This document shows, piece after piece, positions 6,866 through 14,939 of a stretch of DNA of 29,733 nucleotides. The notes beneath the pieces were generated by a model. That model saw only the letters and a program-made list of their open reading frames with translations, searched no databases and had not been told where the DNA came from. Position numbers and translations under genes: made by a program. The stretch comes from a virus. Location: positions 1 through 29,733 of IMG/VR virus record IMGVR_UViG_3300010885_051081; one strand, 5' to 3'. The stretch's first letter is position 1; each line of letters starts with the position of its first letter.

Positions 6866-8292
6866 ATTGCAAATCTTGTTCCACACATTATTGTAAAGTT
6901 CATAACATCTTGTTGAATGGCATAAGTACCACCCATATTAATGCTAAGTTTAAATTTCTTAGTTAGCTTAATGTTTGTTCCTATCAAAGGCATAACTACA
7001 TAAGGTGATTTTAAAACAAGATCGTTGTAGTAGCTAATAAAAGGAGCATATATAAATAGACCTGTAAACTTAATGTCTATTTTCTTAGTTGCCTTCCAAT
7101 CATACATTCCACCAGCTATGAAAGCTGTACCAGTAAACTTTTCTTGATAAACCTGTCCCCAAGAAGTAGTGGCTAAATAAATAACTTTAAGATTCTTTCT
7201 TAGAGTCCAAAGCTGTCCTACAGCTAAAGTTCCATACATAGAACCTTTACCATAGAAACTGACTGTAGCTGTCCCAGATATTAAGTCAATTCTCTTTTTG
7301 TGTATAATAGCATAAAATGCTGTTCCATTAGGACCTTTCATTGCTGAAGTATAATCTAATAAGAAACCGTGAGTTCTCTTACCATCCCATCTCATTGAAG
7401 TAAATCCACCAGTCACTTTACCTCCATAAGTCATATCGTTCTTTTTGAAGTTAAAGCCTGTAAAGTCGCTACTTAGTATGGTTGTAGGTCCATTCTTCTG
7501 AGTTGATTTTTGCACTGAAGTAACTGCTCCTCCTACAACATTAGATGATTTCTTTTCTTCAGTTCCGTCTGCTTTAGTGTCAGGTGCTTTTTTTTCTGTC
7601 TCATTACCACTACCCGATTTCTCATTTGTATTAGAGCTTGAAGTACTTCCAGTAGTTGAACCACCTTCAGTATTATTTCCTGTTACAGATGATTGAGATG
7701 ATTGATCTCCTCCTTCAGTTGATTGATTTGTACTTGTACTGTTTCCTCCCTCTGTTGTAGAGCTGCTCTCAGTTGAGGAAGTAGATCCTGTATTTGGTTT
7801 TGATTCGTTGCTTGATTGATTTCCTTCAGAAGTTGTTTGACTTCCTGAGTTATTATTTTGGTCATTATTTTTTTCTTTTTTATTTGAAGCTGTGTTGGCA
7901 CTTCCAGCAGCAGCCATTATATCAGTCATACCTTGCATCTCTGATTGTAAGTCAGCTGCTGCAGATAATGAATTGAGGATACTTATTGCGTTTATTGCAA
8001 CATCCTGAGCAATAGTTAAGACACTTGATATTCCTATTACCGAGCCACAAGGACTACTTCCACCATAAGAGCTGTATATGTTTTGAGCCCAATATTGAAA
8101 GTCCCCGTTTTGTATTTGTGATTGTGTAAATGTATTAATCTGTCCGTAATATGTTATAGTAACTCCATCCTTTGGTACATCTATTGTTTTTAAAACACCA
8201 GTACATGGATCACTATAAGCATAAGTAAAAGTGCTTTGTGATTTAATCACGTTAAGTACTAATACAAAACAAATTGTTATAAGTAATTTCAT
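6862..8292 (-). CDS. Outer-membrane barrel with Ser/Thr/Gln-rich linker
   Basis: This 476-aa protein has an N-terminal signal (residues 1-19), a small folded domain with CTG/PCG cysteines to about residue 130, and a low-complexity linker at about 135-260 rich in Ser, Thr, Asn, Gln, Gly and Glu. A 200-residue beta-barrel-like C-terminus follows with alternating aromatics and the terminal segment KKFKLSIN ... MCGTRFAI. That end is related to the barrel at 5091-5897. The long flexible linker suggests the barrel is anchored in the outer membrane and holds the N-terminal domain away from it. It overlaps CsgG by 1 bp. Confidence 0.65.
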   Translation of the reverse strand: MKLLITICFVLVLNVIKSQSTFTYAYSDPCTGVLKTIDVPKDGVTITYYGQINTFTQSQIQNGDFQYWAQNIYSSYGGSSPCGSVIGISSVLTIAQDVAINAISILNSLSAAADLQSEMQGMTDIMAAAGSANTASNKKEKNNDQNNNSGSQTTSEGNQSSNESKPNTGSTSSTESSSTTEGGNSTSTNQSTEGGDQSSQSSVTGNNTEGGSTTGSTSSSNTNEKSGSGNETEKKAPDTKADGTEEKKSSNVVGGAVTSVQKSTQKNGPTTILSSDFTGFNFKKNDMTYGGKVTGGFTSMRWDGKRTHGFLLDYTSAMKGPNGTAFYAIIHKKRIDLISGTATVSFYGKGSMYGTLAVGQLWTLRKNLKVIYLATTSWGQVYQEKFTGTAFIAGGMYDWKATKKIDIKFTGLFIYAPFISYYNDLVLKSPYVVMPLIGTNIKLTKKFKLSINMGGTYAIQQDVMNFTIMCGTRFAI

Positions 8293-9002
8293 TATCTTTT
8301 AAATAATCCCTTTTTAATCATTTTAGATATGATCCTAGAAGAACCAGTTTCTAATGCCTTCTTAGTAGTAATACCTATTGTTGATTGATTAAATTTAATA
8401 TCTGTCACATCCTCTAATATAGATGCTGTTTTAATTGTTGAAGCTTCACCTAATCCACTTCCTGTAAACAATTCACCTGTCTCTGCATCTACAAATCTAA
8501 CCTGTAAACCTAAGCGAGTTGTTTGAGTTGTCTTAGACGTACCATTTATTTTAATTACCTCATCTTCAGATACTGAGAAGTCATACACTTCCATATACAC
8601 AAAATACTTAGCTAATTTAATTTTTCCCTTCCCATCAATTACATTCTCAGTAAAACCTTTTGCTGAAGCTTTAAACTGTGTAATCATTCTTTCTTTTATC
8701 TCTAACCTGTCTTCTGTAAATACAAAACGATTAGTCATATCTAAAAACTCTAAAACCATATTTGCTACTCCTAAACCAACTCTTTTATCTTTTAGTTCAG
8801 GATACATTTCATACAACTCTTCATTAATACCAATCTTTAAAATCTGAATAGGATATTTTAATGAATCGCTATAATCACTTACAACATCCATTGATTGCTT
8901 CTTTTCAAACTCAGATTGATACGATTCCGTCTTAACAGAACCAATCTGTGCCTTACCCAATAAAGGTAAGACACACATTAGTATAATTGTTAATATTCTC
9001 AT
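8292..9002 (-). CDS. csgG: CsgG-family outer-membrane secretion protein
   Basis: In this 236-aa protein a signal peptide (MRILTIILMCVLPLLGKAQ) precedes a CsgG-like body. GLGVANMVLEFLDMTNRFVFTED (about 75-100) matches the CsgG start region. A repeated beta segment VYMEVYDFSV and the strand QTTRLGLQVRFVDAETGELF are the typical CsgG core. A helix with STIGITTKKALETG follows. No lipobox cysteine is visible after the signal, unlike canonical lipidated CsgG. CsgG forms an outer-membrane nonamer that exports curli subunits. Phage csgG homologues are known from marine T4-like phages. No curli subunit is seen here, so the cargo may be the neighbouring proteins or none. Confidence 0.8.
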   Translation of the reverse strand: MRILTIILMCVLPLLGKAQIGSVKTESYQSEFEKKQSMDVVSDYSDSLKYPIQILKIGINEELYEMYPELKDKRVGLGVANMVLEFLDMTNRFVFTEDRLEIKERMITQFKASAKGFTENVIDGKGKIKLAKYFVYMEVYDFSVSEDEVIKINGTSKTTQTTRLGLQVRFVDAETGELFTGSGLGEASTIKTASILEDVTDIKFNQSTIGITTKKALETGSSRIISKMIKKGLFKR

Positions 9003-9295
9003 TAGTTAGCTTCTTCTTCCTCAACATCAGTTCCTGCATCAAGAGTATTCTTGTGCTTTTCGTTATCTGCTTTTTTAGTAACATATTTATCAACTGCTGC
9101 AATACCAAACGAACCTAAAGTAATCACTAAGAATCCATTAAAAATGTATTCATTAATAAGTAACTCTTTGCCCATATAACCTGTTACTAAATCAACACCC
9201 ATAGCAATTACCATCACCATAAATGCCATAAAACCAACTACTGACTTTTCATTGATATCATTGTTGTCACTAAATAAATTTTTTAAAAATCCCAT
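9002..9295 (-). CDS. Two-TM holin-like membrane protein
   Basis: This 97-aa protein has two hydrophobic segments, at about residues 18-38 (SVVGFMAFMVMVIAMGVDLV) and 50-68 (YIFNGFLVITLGSFGIAAV). Both termini are charged, and the C-terminus is acidic (DVEEEEAN). Size and topology suit a class II holin delivering endolysin to the cell wall, and a GH19 endolysin lies 6 kb downstream on the same strand. The first residues (MGFLKNLFSDNND) look like an amphipathic or cytoplasmic start. Assignment rests on topology only. It overlaps CsgG by 1 bp. Confidence 0.55.
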   Translation of the reverse strand: MGFLKNLFSDNNDINEKSVVGFMAFMVMVIAMGVDLVTGYMGKELLINEYIFNGFLVITLGSFGIAAVDKYVTKKADNEKHKNTLDAGTDVEEEEAN

Positions 9296-9331
9296 TTTTT
9301 ACTTTTTTAAATTAAACATTTATATAACCAG

Positions 9332-9664
9332 TTACCAAGGAGCATCCTCAGTTTCACTCTTTTTAGCCTTTTTTTCAACTGGCTTCTCAACAATCTTTTC
9401 TTTAATGATGGTTGTTGTACCACCATTCTTTTGTTGTTGAGTATTCTCTTGATTCTGAGTTAAATTAATAACTACAGGAGCAGCTGCTGGAGCTGTTACT
9501 GGAGCAACCGTCTCAGTTTTGTGTTCTTCTTTATCTTCAGAGTGACCTCCAAATACTGTAGTTGATAAATAAATACCACCACCTGTTACTACCGTTGTTA
9601 AAGTACCAATAATCGTTTTTTTCAAACCTGACCAAGTACCATCATTTGTTGTTTCTTCTGACAT
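9332..9664 (-). CDS. One-TM protein with Pro/Ala- and Gln-rich stalk
   Basis: This 110-aa protein has a short N-terminal cytoplasmic part, then a membrane helix at about residues 17-40 (TIIGTLTTVVTGGGIYLSTTVF). The outside part has a Glu/Lys/His patch, an Ala/Pro/Val stretch (VAPVTAPAAAPVV), a Gln/Asn-rich segment (NLTQNQENTQQQKNGG) and a lysine/glutamate-rich end. The layout resembles an inner-membrane spanin or a TonB-like stalk spanning the periplasm. It lies between the holin-like gene and the T9SS protein, which favours a spanin or envelope-spanning role, but no motif proves it. Confidence 0.55.
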   Translation of the reverse strand: MSEETTNDGTWSGLKKTIIGTLTTVVTGGGIYLSTTVFGGHSEDKEEHKTETVAPVTAPAAAPVVINLTQNQENTQQQKNGGTTTIIKEKIVEKPVEKKAKKSETEDAPW

Positions 9665-9667
9665 AAT

Positions 9668-11569
9668 CTATTTTATTAATATTGTTTTATTTGTAACTGT
9701 ATTTGTTAAAGTTTTTAATACTGTATAATAAGTACCTGCTGATAAGTCTTTCAAGTTAGCTGTGTAGCTATAAGTTCCATTAGGTAAAAAGCGATTAAGA
9801 ACATTAATTACATTATTACCAACTCCATCTACAAAAGATAGATCCACATCACCATCTTGCTCAACATTAAACTGAATCACTACTTCACCAGTTGTTGGGT
9901 TAGGAAACACTAAGATATCATTATTCTTCAGTTTAATTCCAGATCCTATTCTATTAATAGCTACTAAACCATTTGTAGGAATGATGTTCATATCTTTAGC
10001 ATTTTCATCACCAACAAATTTTCTTGTAGTGTATAATGGACTTTCATTCCAAACATTCTGAGGAGCTTTAGCTATAAAATTAAAGGTAAATACTATTTCT
10101 CCGTCCGTTAAAAGGTTGTTTCCATTAGTCATATCAAATCCACCCCATTCAATTATACCGTCCTGAGGATTAATAAAAGACATCCAATTCATCGACTTCT
10201 CTCCATTAGTTAATCTTCTAAAGTCCAACAAATCACTATCAAATTTTAAAGCTAATTGTAATGCTCCTAACTTATTAGCACCTGTTATTACTTTAACTGG
10301 TACTTCAACTAAGTTTCCTTCATTCACTAATAACTCAGGCAATCTAATCTCTACTGTTTGTAAACTTCCATCATACTCAGTTGCTTCATCTATAATGTGA
10401 TATGGAGCATTTGAGGGATTATTAATTTGGATTGGAGTTAAACGAGCCATATGATATCCAGTCCCATTTACATCACCTGGTACTGCAACATAGAAGTCAG
10501 CTGAGTCAGGCATACCTGGTAAAATATTATATGTGAAGTTTGTTACGCCTGGTATAATAGAGGTAAAATTAGTGCTTGGAGCTCCAACTACAGTTGTATA
10601 TTCAGTAGCTGTAAAGAATTTAATATCAGGTACAGCATTAGGCCAAGTTGCAAATCTTCCAGAGATTCTACCAAAGATTCCATAGACATCAGAGATTGTA
10701 ATATCATTTGAACCATTTACATCTCCAGTGTAATAATCAAATCCTTGTGGAGTTGTTGATGTGGTTACAATAGTGTTTAGGTACTGAGCGTCTGGTGTTG
10801 AAACAACACTACCTACACCCATTGTATCACCTCTTACTTCTAATCTAATATTATAGAAGGTTGTATCTATGTTAGTATTGATGTTATACTTTCCTAAAGA
10901 GTTAGTTGCATACACTCCAGCTGTTGTCCAAGTACCAGCTGTCTTTAACTTCTTAGATAACACAACTGTTAAGCTTTTGGATGGAGTTGCATTTACATTT
11001 GTAAAAGTACCATGAAATTTAATTCCTGGTTTAATAAAGTTACCACCGTAGTTATATAAAGATAAACCTACATCATTACCTGCTTGCTCTGTTGCTGTTT
11101 GAGTAAAAGTCGGAAGACCAACCCAAGTTAAATTTGAGATCGTTGCAAGACTTTGGAATGCTGTTGGAGGAGCTAAATGAGTGAATGTGATTTCAAACAT
11201 TTCTCCATCAGGCAAAGTATAAACTGCACTACTCCCAGTATAAACCAAAGTAATGGTTATATATCCACTTATATTATTATCTACATATTGTGTGTATAGA
11301 TTTGGAGGAGTTCCTATTAAGGATACTGTAGCAGCTGTAAAAGCAATCTTATCGTAATAAACTCTGAACTGTGTTCCGGTAGTTTTAGTTACGGTTGTAT
11401 TTCTTAAAGTGATTTTTGCTTTAGTAACTCCAGCTACACTTGTACCAACTGTATAGTCAGTAGGGATGATAGCCCAAATTCCAGGACTTGGAGCAGAAGG
11501 GCCTGTTTGTGAAAAAATTGTTGTGGATAGTAATAATAGACATGCTATTAAACATTGTAGTTTATTCAT
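9668..11569 (-). CDS. Secreted cohesin/dockerin-like protein with T9SS type A sorting domain
   Basis: In this 633-aa protein the signal peptide occupies residues 1-20. Residues 27-170 look like a first cohesin-type beta-sandwich (FRVYYDKIAFTAATVSLIG). Residues 183-235 resemble a regulatory-like sandwich. Residues 283-330 (DVNGSNDITISDVYGIFGRI) are a dockerin-like calcium loop. Residues 408-505 are a second cohesin-like domain (VPVKVITGANKLGALQLALK, then DLLDF). The last ~80 residues (LVFPNPTTGEVVIQF ... DLSAGTYYTVLK ... ILIK) are a T9SS type A sorting domain. The T9SS should therefore export it across the outer membrane and anchor or release it. In a phage genome this is unusual, and surface display or a virion-associated adhesin is the likely role. 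Confidence 0.82.
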   Translation of the reverse strand: MNKLQCLIACLLLLSTTIFSQTGPSAPSPGIWAIIPTDYTVGTSVAGVTKAKITLRNTTVTKTTGTQFRVYYDKIAFTAATVSLIGTPPNLYTQYVDNNISGYITITLVYTGSSAVYTLPDGEMFEITFTHLAPPTAFQSLATISNLTWVGLPTFTQTATEQAGNDVGLSLYNYGGNFIKPGIKFHGTFTNVNATPSKSLTVVLSKKLKTAGTWTTAGVYATNSLGKYNINTNIDTTFYNIRLEVRGDTMGVGSVVSTPDAQYLNTIVTTSTTPQGFDYYTGDVNGSNDITISDVYGIFGRISGRFATWPNAVPDIKFFTATEYTTVVGAPSTNFTSIIPGVTNFTYNILPGMPDSADFYVAVPGDVNGTGYHMARLTPIQINNPSNAPYHIIDEATEYDGSLQTVEIRLPELLVNEGNLVEVPVKVITGANKLGALQLALKFDSDLLDFRRLTNGEKSMNWMSFINPQDGIIEWGGFDMTNGNNLLTDGEIVFTFNFIAKAPQNVWNESPLYTTRKFVGDENAKDMNIIPTNGLVAINRIGSGIKLKNNDILVFPNPTTGEVVIQFNVEQDGDVDLSFVDGVGNNVINVLNRFLPNGTYSYTANLKDLSAGTYYTVLKTLTNTVTNKTILIK

Positions 11570-11628
11570 AGTTAGTGTGTTAGTGTGTTACCAATAAATA
11601 GTATCACCAACAAACAAATATGAAGTTT

Positions 11629-13815
11629 TTACATAAGAATTATGTGTCCAACATAGGTTTTTTCTCTACCCATATAATCTCTTACTCTTATTTTATAGAC
11701 ATATGTATCAGCATTAGCTAATACACTTCCTCTAATTTTGCCATCCCAACCCTTAGTAATATCAGTTGTTTGATAGATCATATTTCCCCATCTATCGTAT
11801 ATACTCATAACAAACCCTTCTGATCTAACACCAACACCACTTACCATAAATACATCGTTATTACCTTGTTTATGTGGTGTAAAAGTGTTTGGAATATATA
11901 TTACATAGTCATCATCGATCTTCAACAACTTAGTAATTGTATCTTTACATCCAAAGCTATTAGTGACAATTAGGGTGACTGGATAAGTATCTACAATATT
12001 ATATGTATGTGATCCATTTTGAGTATTTGCTGTGTCATATATAGGTGCTACAAAAATGTCTCCAAAATCCCAATGCCAATTAGTAATAGGTAATCCTATA
12101 GTTGATTGGTCATAAAAAACTATATCATTCAATAATATGTTTGGATCTTCAGGTGTATAATAAAAGTAAGCATCTGGTTTTGGAAACACAGTGACTGTTG
12201 TAACAGGTGAAATTCCAATACATCCATTAGTTCCAATTACCGTTAGTTGTGTGGTATAAATTCCAGCTGATAGTTGATAATTTATATAACAACTGTTAGT
12301 TGGCACTCCCATAAAATTCCAAATACAATTTGAATATCCAAACGTAGTACTACCAAATTCCACATTAAATGGTTCACAACCTGATAATAATGAAGTAGTA
12401 AATGTAGGTATTGGAGCAATGTTTACAAACACGTTTACATAGCTTGTATCATTTGGAGAGCATCCATCTGAAGTAATGAGAGTGTAGGTTGTTGTAACGG
12501 TTGGGGATACTGAAATTGTATTTGTGTTTATATTTCCAGGCATCCAAGTGTATGTGTAAGGACCTCCATTACCCAACACTCCAGTTGCTGTAAATGTTGT
12601 TACTCCTCCAATACAAATGTCCCCAAATGTTGGAGTATAGTTTGTTTGTAAAGGTGGTAATACATTTACACTAACAGATGATATTGAAGTACAACCATTA
12701 ATATCTTGAACACCAACTGAGTAGAATGTACCACTAATTGGCTGAACCATGAATGATCCTGCAGTTGCTGATGTTGGAGGCCAAGAGTAAATGTATGGAG
12801 GAGTTCCGCCACTTGCATTAGCGTTTAAAGTACTAATACCGTTATAACAAATTATTAATGGTGATGCAGTTGGTGAGAGAGTTAGTTGAGGTGGATTGAT
12901 TAAAGCAAACGTACCAGTTGATGTACAACCACTTACTGTAGCTGAGACACTATAAACTCCAGCTAAGTATGTAGCTGTATTTGTTGAACTTGAATTGGCT
13001 GACCAAATGTATGATGAATAGCTTGGCGGTAATATGACTGTTCCAAAGTTACCAAAACATAGAGGATTAACAATTGTTGGTGTAATAGGTAAAGCTCCAT
13101 TCACAGCTACAAATGCTGTTAATGTTGCTGATTGACCACAACCATTACCTATAATACATGTATAAGTTGTGCTTACTGTTGGAGTTACAACTATAGTTTG
13201 TGGATTACTAGTACCAGGAATATGAAGCCAATCATATGTGTTTAAAGTTCCTGGAGCTACAGTTCCACATCCACCACCAGGATTAGCCGTTAAGACAGCT
13301 GAGCCTCCCAAACATATTGATGTAGTAGAAGTTGTTATTGACCCTGTAAATGCTAATGGAGTTCCAGGCACAGTAAATGAATTGATTGCTGTCCAAGCTC
13401 CAGGAGGCCCTCCTAATGCTCCACATACATTTTCTCTTGCTCTAAAGTAATAAACTTGTCCTGGGCATAAAGAGGAGAATGGAATAAAGATTGGAATGTA
13501 AGGTTCTAAGATACAGTTATCAAACCAAGACGGAGGTCCATAACCAGGTATATTTAATAGTGATCGATACCAAGGATAAGTGTTCCAACCAATACCGGAA
13601 CAGTAAGGTACTAAGCCACTTAATGTGTTAGTACACTTCATTTCTACTTCTAAATAATAAGGACCACAGCCACATGTAGCGGCATTTGAACTTGCATTTA
13701 TTGTTACTCCAGTAGCTCCAACTACATAATTATAATTTACTAAAGGCATTCCATGACACGAAACAATCCGTGTATAAGTTAGCATTAGTAACATTATTAG
13801 GATTGTTTTTTTCAT
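11629..13815 (-). CDS. Large PKD/adhesin protein with T9SS type B (CHU_C) C-terminus
   Basis: This 728-aa protein has an N-terminal signal (MKKTILIMLLMLTYTRIVSC) and then multiple ~80-residue Ig/PKD-like repeats with conserved Cys, Gly, Tyr and Thr (for example SDGCSPNDTSYVNVFVN and GTPPYIYSW). A clear PKD domain (NWHWDFGD ... THTYN-like) lies at about 560-620. Residues 637-728 (IPNTFTPHKQGNNDVFMVSG ... IYDRWGNMIYQT ... GWDGK ... TYVYKIRVRD) are the gliding-motility-associated CHU_C domain, i.e. T9SS type B sorting. The protein is probably an extracellular adhesin. It is first in the cassette, 50 bp downstream of the next gene, so it may start the operon. Confidence 0.85.
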   Translation of the reverse strand: MKKTILIMLLMLTYTRIVSCHGMPLVNYNYVVGATGVTINASSNAATCGCGPYYLEVEMKCTNTLSGLVPYCSGIGWNTYPWYRSLLNIPGYGPPSWFDNCILEPYIPIFIPFSSLCPGQVYYFRARENVCGALGGPPGAWTAINSFTVPGTPLAFTGSITTSTTSICLGGSAVLTANPGGGCGTVAPGTLNTYDWLHIPGTSNPQTIVVTPTVSTTYTCIIGNGCGQSATLTAFVAVNGALPITPTIVNPLCFGNFGTVILPPSYSSYIWSANSSSTNTATYLAGVYSVSATVSGCTSTGTFALINPPQLTLSPTASPLIICYNGISTLNANASGGTPPYIYSWPPTSATAGSFMVQPISGTFYSVGVQDINGCTSISSVSVNVLPPLQTNYTPTFGDICIGGVTTFTATGVLGNGGPYTYTWMPGNINTNTISVSPTVTTTYTLITSDGCSPNDTSYVNVFVNIAPIPTFTTSLLSGCEPFNVEFGSTTFGYSNCIWNFMGVPTNSCYINYQLSAGIYTTQLTVIGTNGCIGISPVTTVTVFPKPDAYFYYTPEDPNILLNDIVFYDQSTIGLPITNWHWDFGDIFVAPIYDTANTQNGSHTYNIVDTYPVTLIVTNSFGCKDTITKLLKIDDDYVIYIPNTFTPHKQGNNDVFMVSGVGVRSEGFVMSIYDRWGNMIYQTTDITKGWDGKIRGSVLANADTYVYKIRVRDYMGREKTYVGHIILM

Positions 13816-13865
13816 AGTCTATATTATTTAAGTTGAAACATTATTGTTTATTATACATAGAGATA

Positions 13866-14081
13866 CTATTCGATTATTTTCTCCAAGCATATGTTGTGTT
13901 CAGTAAATAGATCCTGTATTCTACTTTGAATGAGCTCTAATTCATCACTATCAGATAATCCTCTAAACAAATTATGTTTAATCTCAAACAATACAATTGC
14001 CATATCTAAAGAGCAAGCACATCTCTGAAATGCTCTCTCATCATCTGGATTCTCTAAATTAAAATCTATACTTGCTATCAT
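13866..14081 (-). CDS. Small acidic protein, function unknown
   Basis: This 71-aa protein has no signal peptide or membrane segment and is predicted mostly helical (NPDDERAFQRCACSLDMAIV, then DSDELELIQSRIQDLF). No family is recognised. It follows the single-TM gene at 14084-14233 by 2 bp, so both are probably translated from one message. Composition matches its neighbours. It could be a regulator or a host-interacting protein, but nothing specific is visible. Confidence 0.6.
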   Translation of the reverse strand: MIASIDFNLENPDDERAFQRCACSLDMAIVLFEIKHNLFRGLSDSDELELIQSRIQDLFTEHNICLEKIIE

Positions 14082-14083
14082 TC

Positions 14084-14233
14084 CTATTTAGTTTTTTTGT
14101 CATCTACATCATCTTCAAAAAGATCTTCACCTTTGTAGTCAGGATGGTTTGTATGCATGTAATCTATGTTTGTTACCCAGCACCAAGCTCCTATTCCTAT
14201 AATCACTATTCCTATCATTACTAATATCATCAT
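14084..14233 (-). CDS. Small single-TM protein (49 aa)
   Basis: This short gene reads MMILVMIGIVIIGIGAWCWV followed by a charged, acidic C-terminus (DYMHTNHPDYKGEDLFEDD ... KKTK), ending in TAG at 14084-14086. One membrane helix spans residues 2-20, so it is a cytoplasmic-membrane protein with an acidic tail. It fits exactly between the genes at 13866-14081 and 14245-14661 (2 bp and 11 bp spacing), which supports it being real. The function is unknown. Confidence 0.7.
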   Translation of the reverse strand: MMILVMIGIVIIGIGAWCWVTNIDYMHTNHPDYKGEDLFEDDVDDKKTK

Positions 14234-14244
14234 CTTTATTTATT

Positions 14245-14661
14245 TTAAAATCCTACAAACCAAGGTTCAACTACCTCAACAAAACCCTGCTCAATTAAGT
14301 CAGGATACATCTCATTAATCCACCAAGGACTAGAAGTATCTAACGTCTTAGTTGCTTCCTCATAAATGTCTTCAGCAGACATATGAATCCAACCAAAGCC
14401 ACAAATAGCTTTTGCAATATTGTACATTGGCTCACCAACATAAATTTGTGATTGTGGAGTAAGATCTCCCTCTTCATCGGATTCAGTCTCAGATTCTACT
14501 TCTGAAGTGTCCTCAGTTTTAAATGGTGCATAAGCATCATCTAAAGCTTTCTGAATGTTAGTTTTTGTAATCTCTAATACTAAATCATTGTGTGCATACA
14601 TCTCCTTAGACCAAGGTTTTGTAATCTCAATTCCGTACATTATTTTTGTAGTTTTTGCCAT
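14245..14661 (-). CDS. Acidic protein of unknown function
   Basis: The start is set at 14661 (MAKTTKIMYGIEITKPWS, 138 aa). A longer frame to 14709 runs into the promoter and is A/T-rich. The middle is very acidic (EDTSEVESETESDEEGD, about residues 50-66), probably a disordered linker between two small folds. The C-terminal part is Trp/Gly-rich (WWINEMYPDLIEQGFVEVVE). It is unrecognised. A promoter with GTTG-N25-TATATTTAA lies 12-50 bp upstream of this start, so it is probably the first gene of its transcript. Confidence 0.62.
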   Translation of the reverse strand: MAKTTKIMYGIEITKPWSKEMYAHNDLVLEITKTNIQKALDDAYAPFKTEDTSEVESETESDEEGDLTPQSQIYVGEPMYNIAKAICGFGWIHMSAEDIYEEATKTLDTSSPWWINEMYPDLIEQGFVEVVEPWFVGF

Positions 14662-14672
14662 TTTGTTTTTGT

Positions 14673-14711
14673 TTAAATATAATATATACATAATTTTTGT
14701 TATATCCAACA
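14673..14711 (-). promoter_or_regulatory. Predicted promoter upstream of 14661 gene
   Basis: On the minus strand GTTG (14707-14710) is followed exactly 25 bp later by TATATTTAA (14673-14681). This is the same geometry as the promoters in the right part. An imperfect palindromic half (TTGATTATCAAGTAGTTA, around 14747-14764) lies about 50 bp further upstream, not at the usual fixed spacing, so this copy is divergent. Confidence 0.6.
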
Positions 14712-14939
14712 GCCAAAAAACCCACTAAATACGTTCCCCTAACTAGTTGATTATCAAGTAGTTAAAAACTTATTTTCAACGGTTTTACGGTGTGTTTTTA
14801 CTTAAATGAGGTACTAATATCAAGGAATAAGAAACGCTCTTAAAACGAAGAAAAACATGCTTAAAAACGATTTTTCAAGTGCTATTCGAGTAAGGTTTGG
14901 GGGTAATTTTGGAGCTTTTGAAACCCGCAAAAATGGATT
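14712..14939. other. Non-coding spacer
   Basis: About 228 bp without a convincing gene between 14661 and 14940. It holds the divergent palindrome copy near 14747-14785 and a stretch with repeated CTTAAAACGA/CTTAAAAACGA (about 14838-14870). No terminator or RNA gene is obvious. A plus-strand open frame starting at 14857 continues antisense through a minus-strand gene and is judged spurious. Confidence 0.5.

Noticed and set aside
7683-7901. Minus-strand 72-codon Gln-rich frame
   Set aside because: It is an alternate reading of the Ser/Thr/Gln-rich linker of the 6862-8292 protein, and the low complexity explains it.
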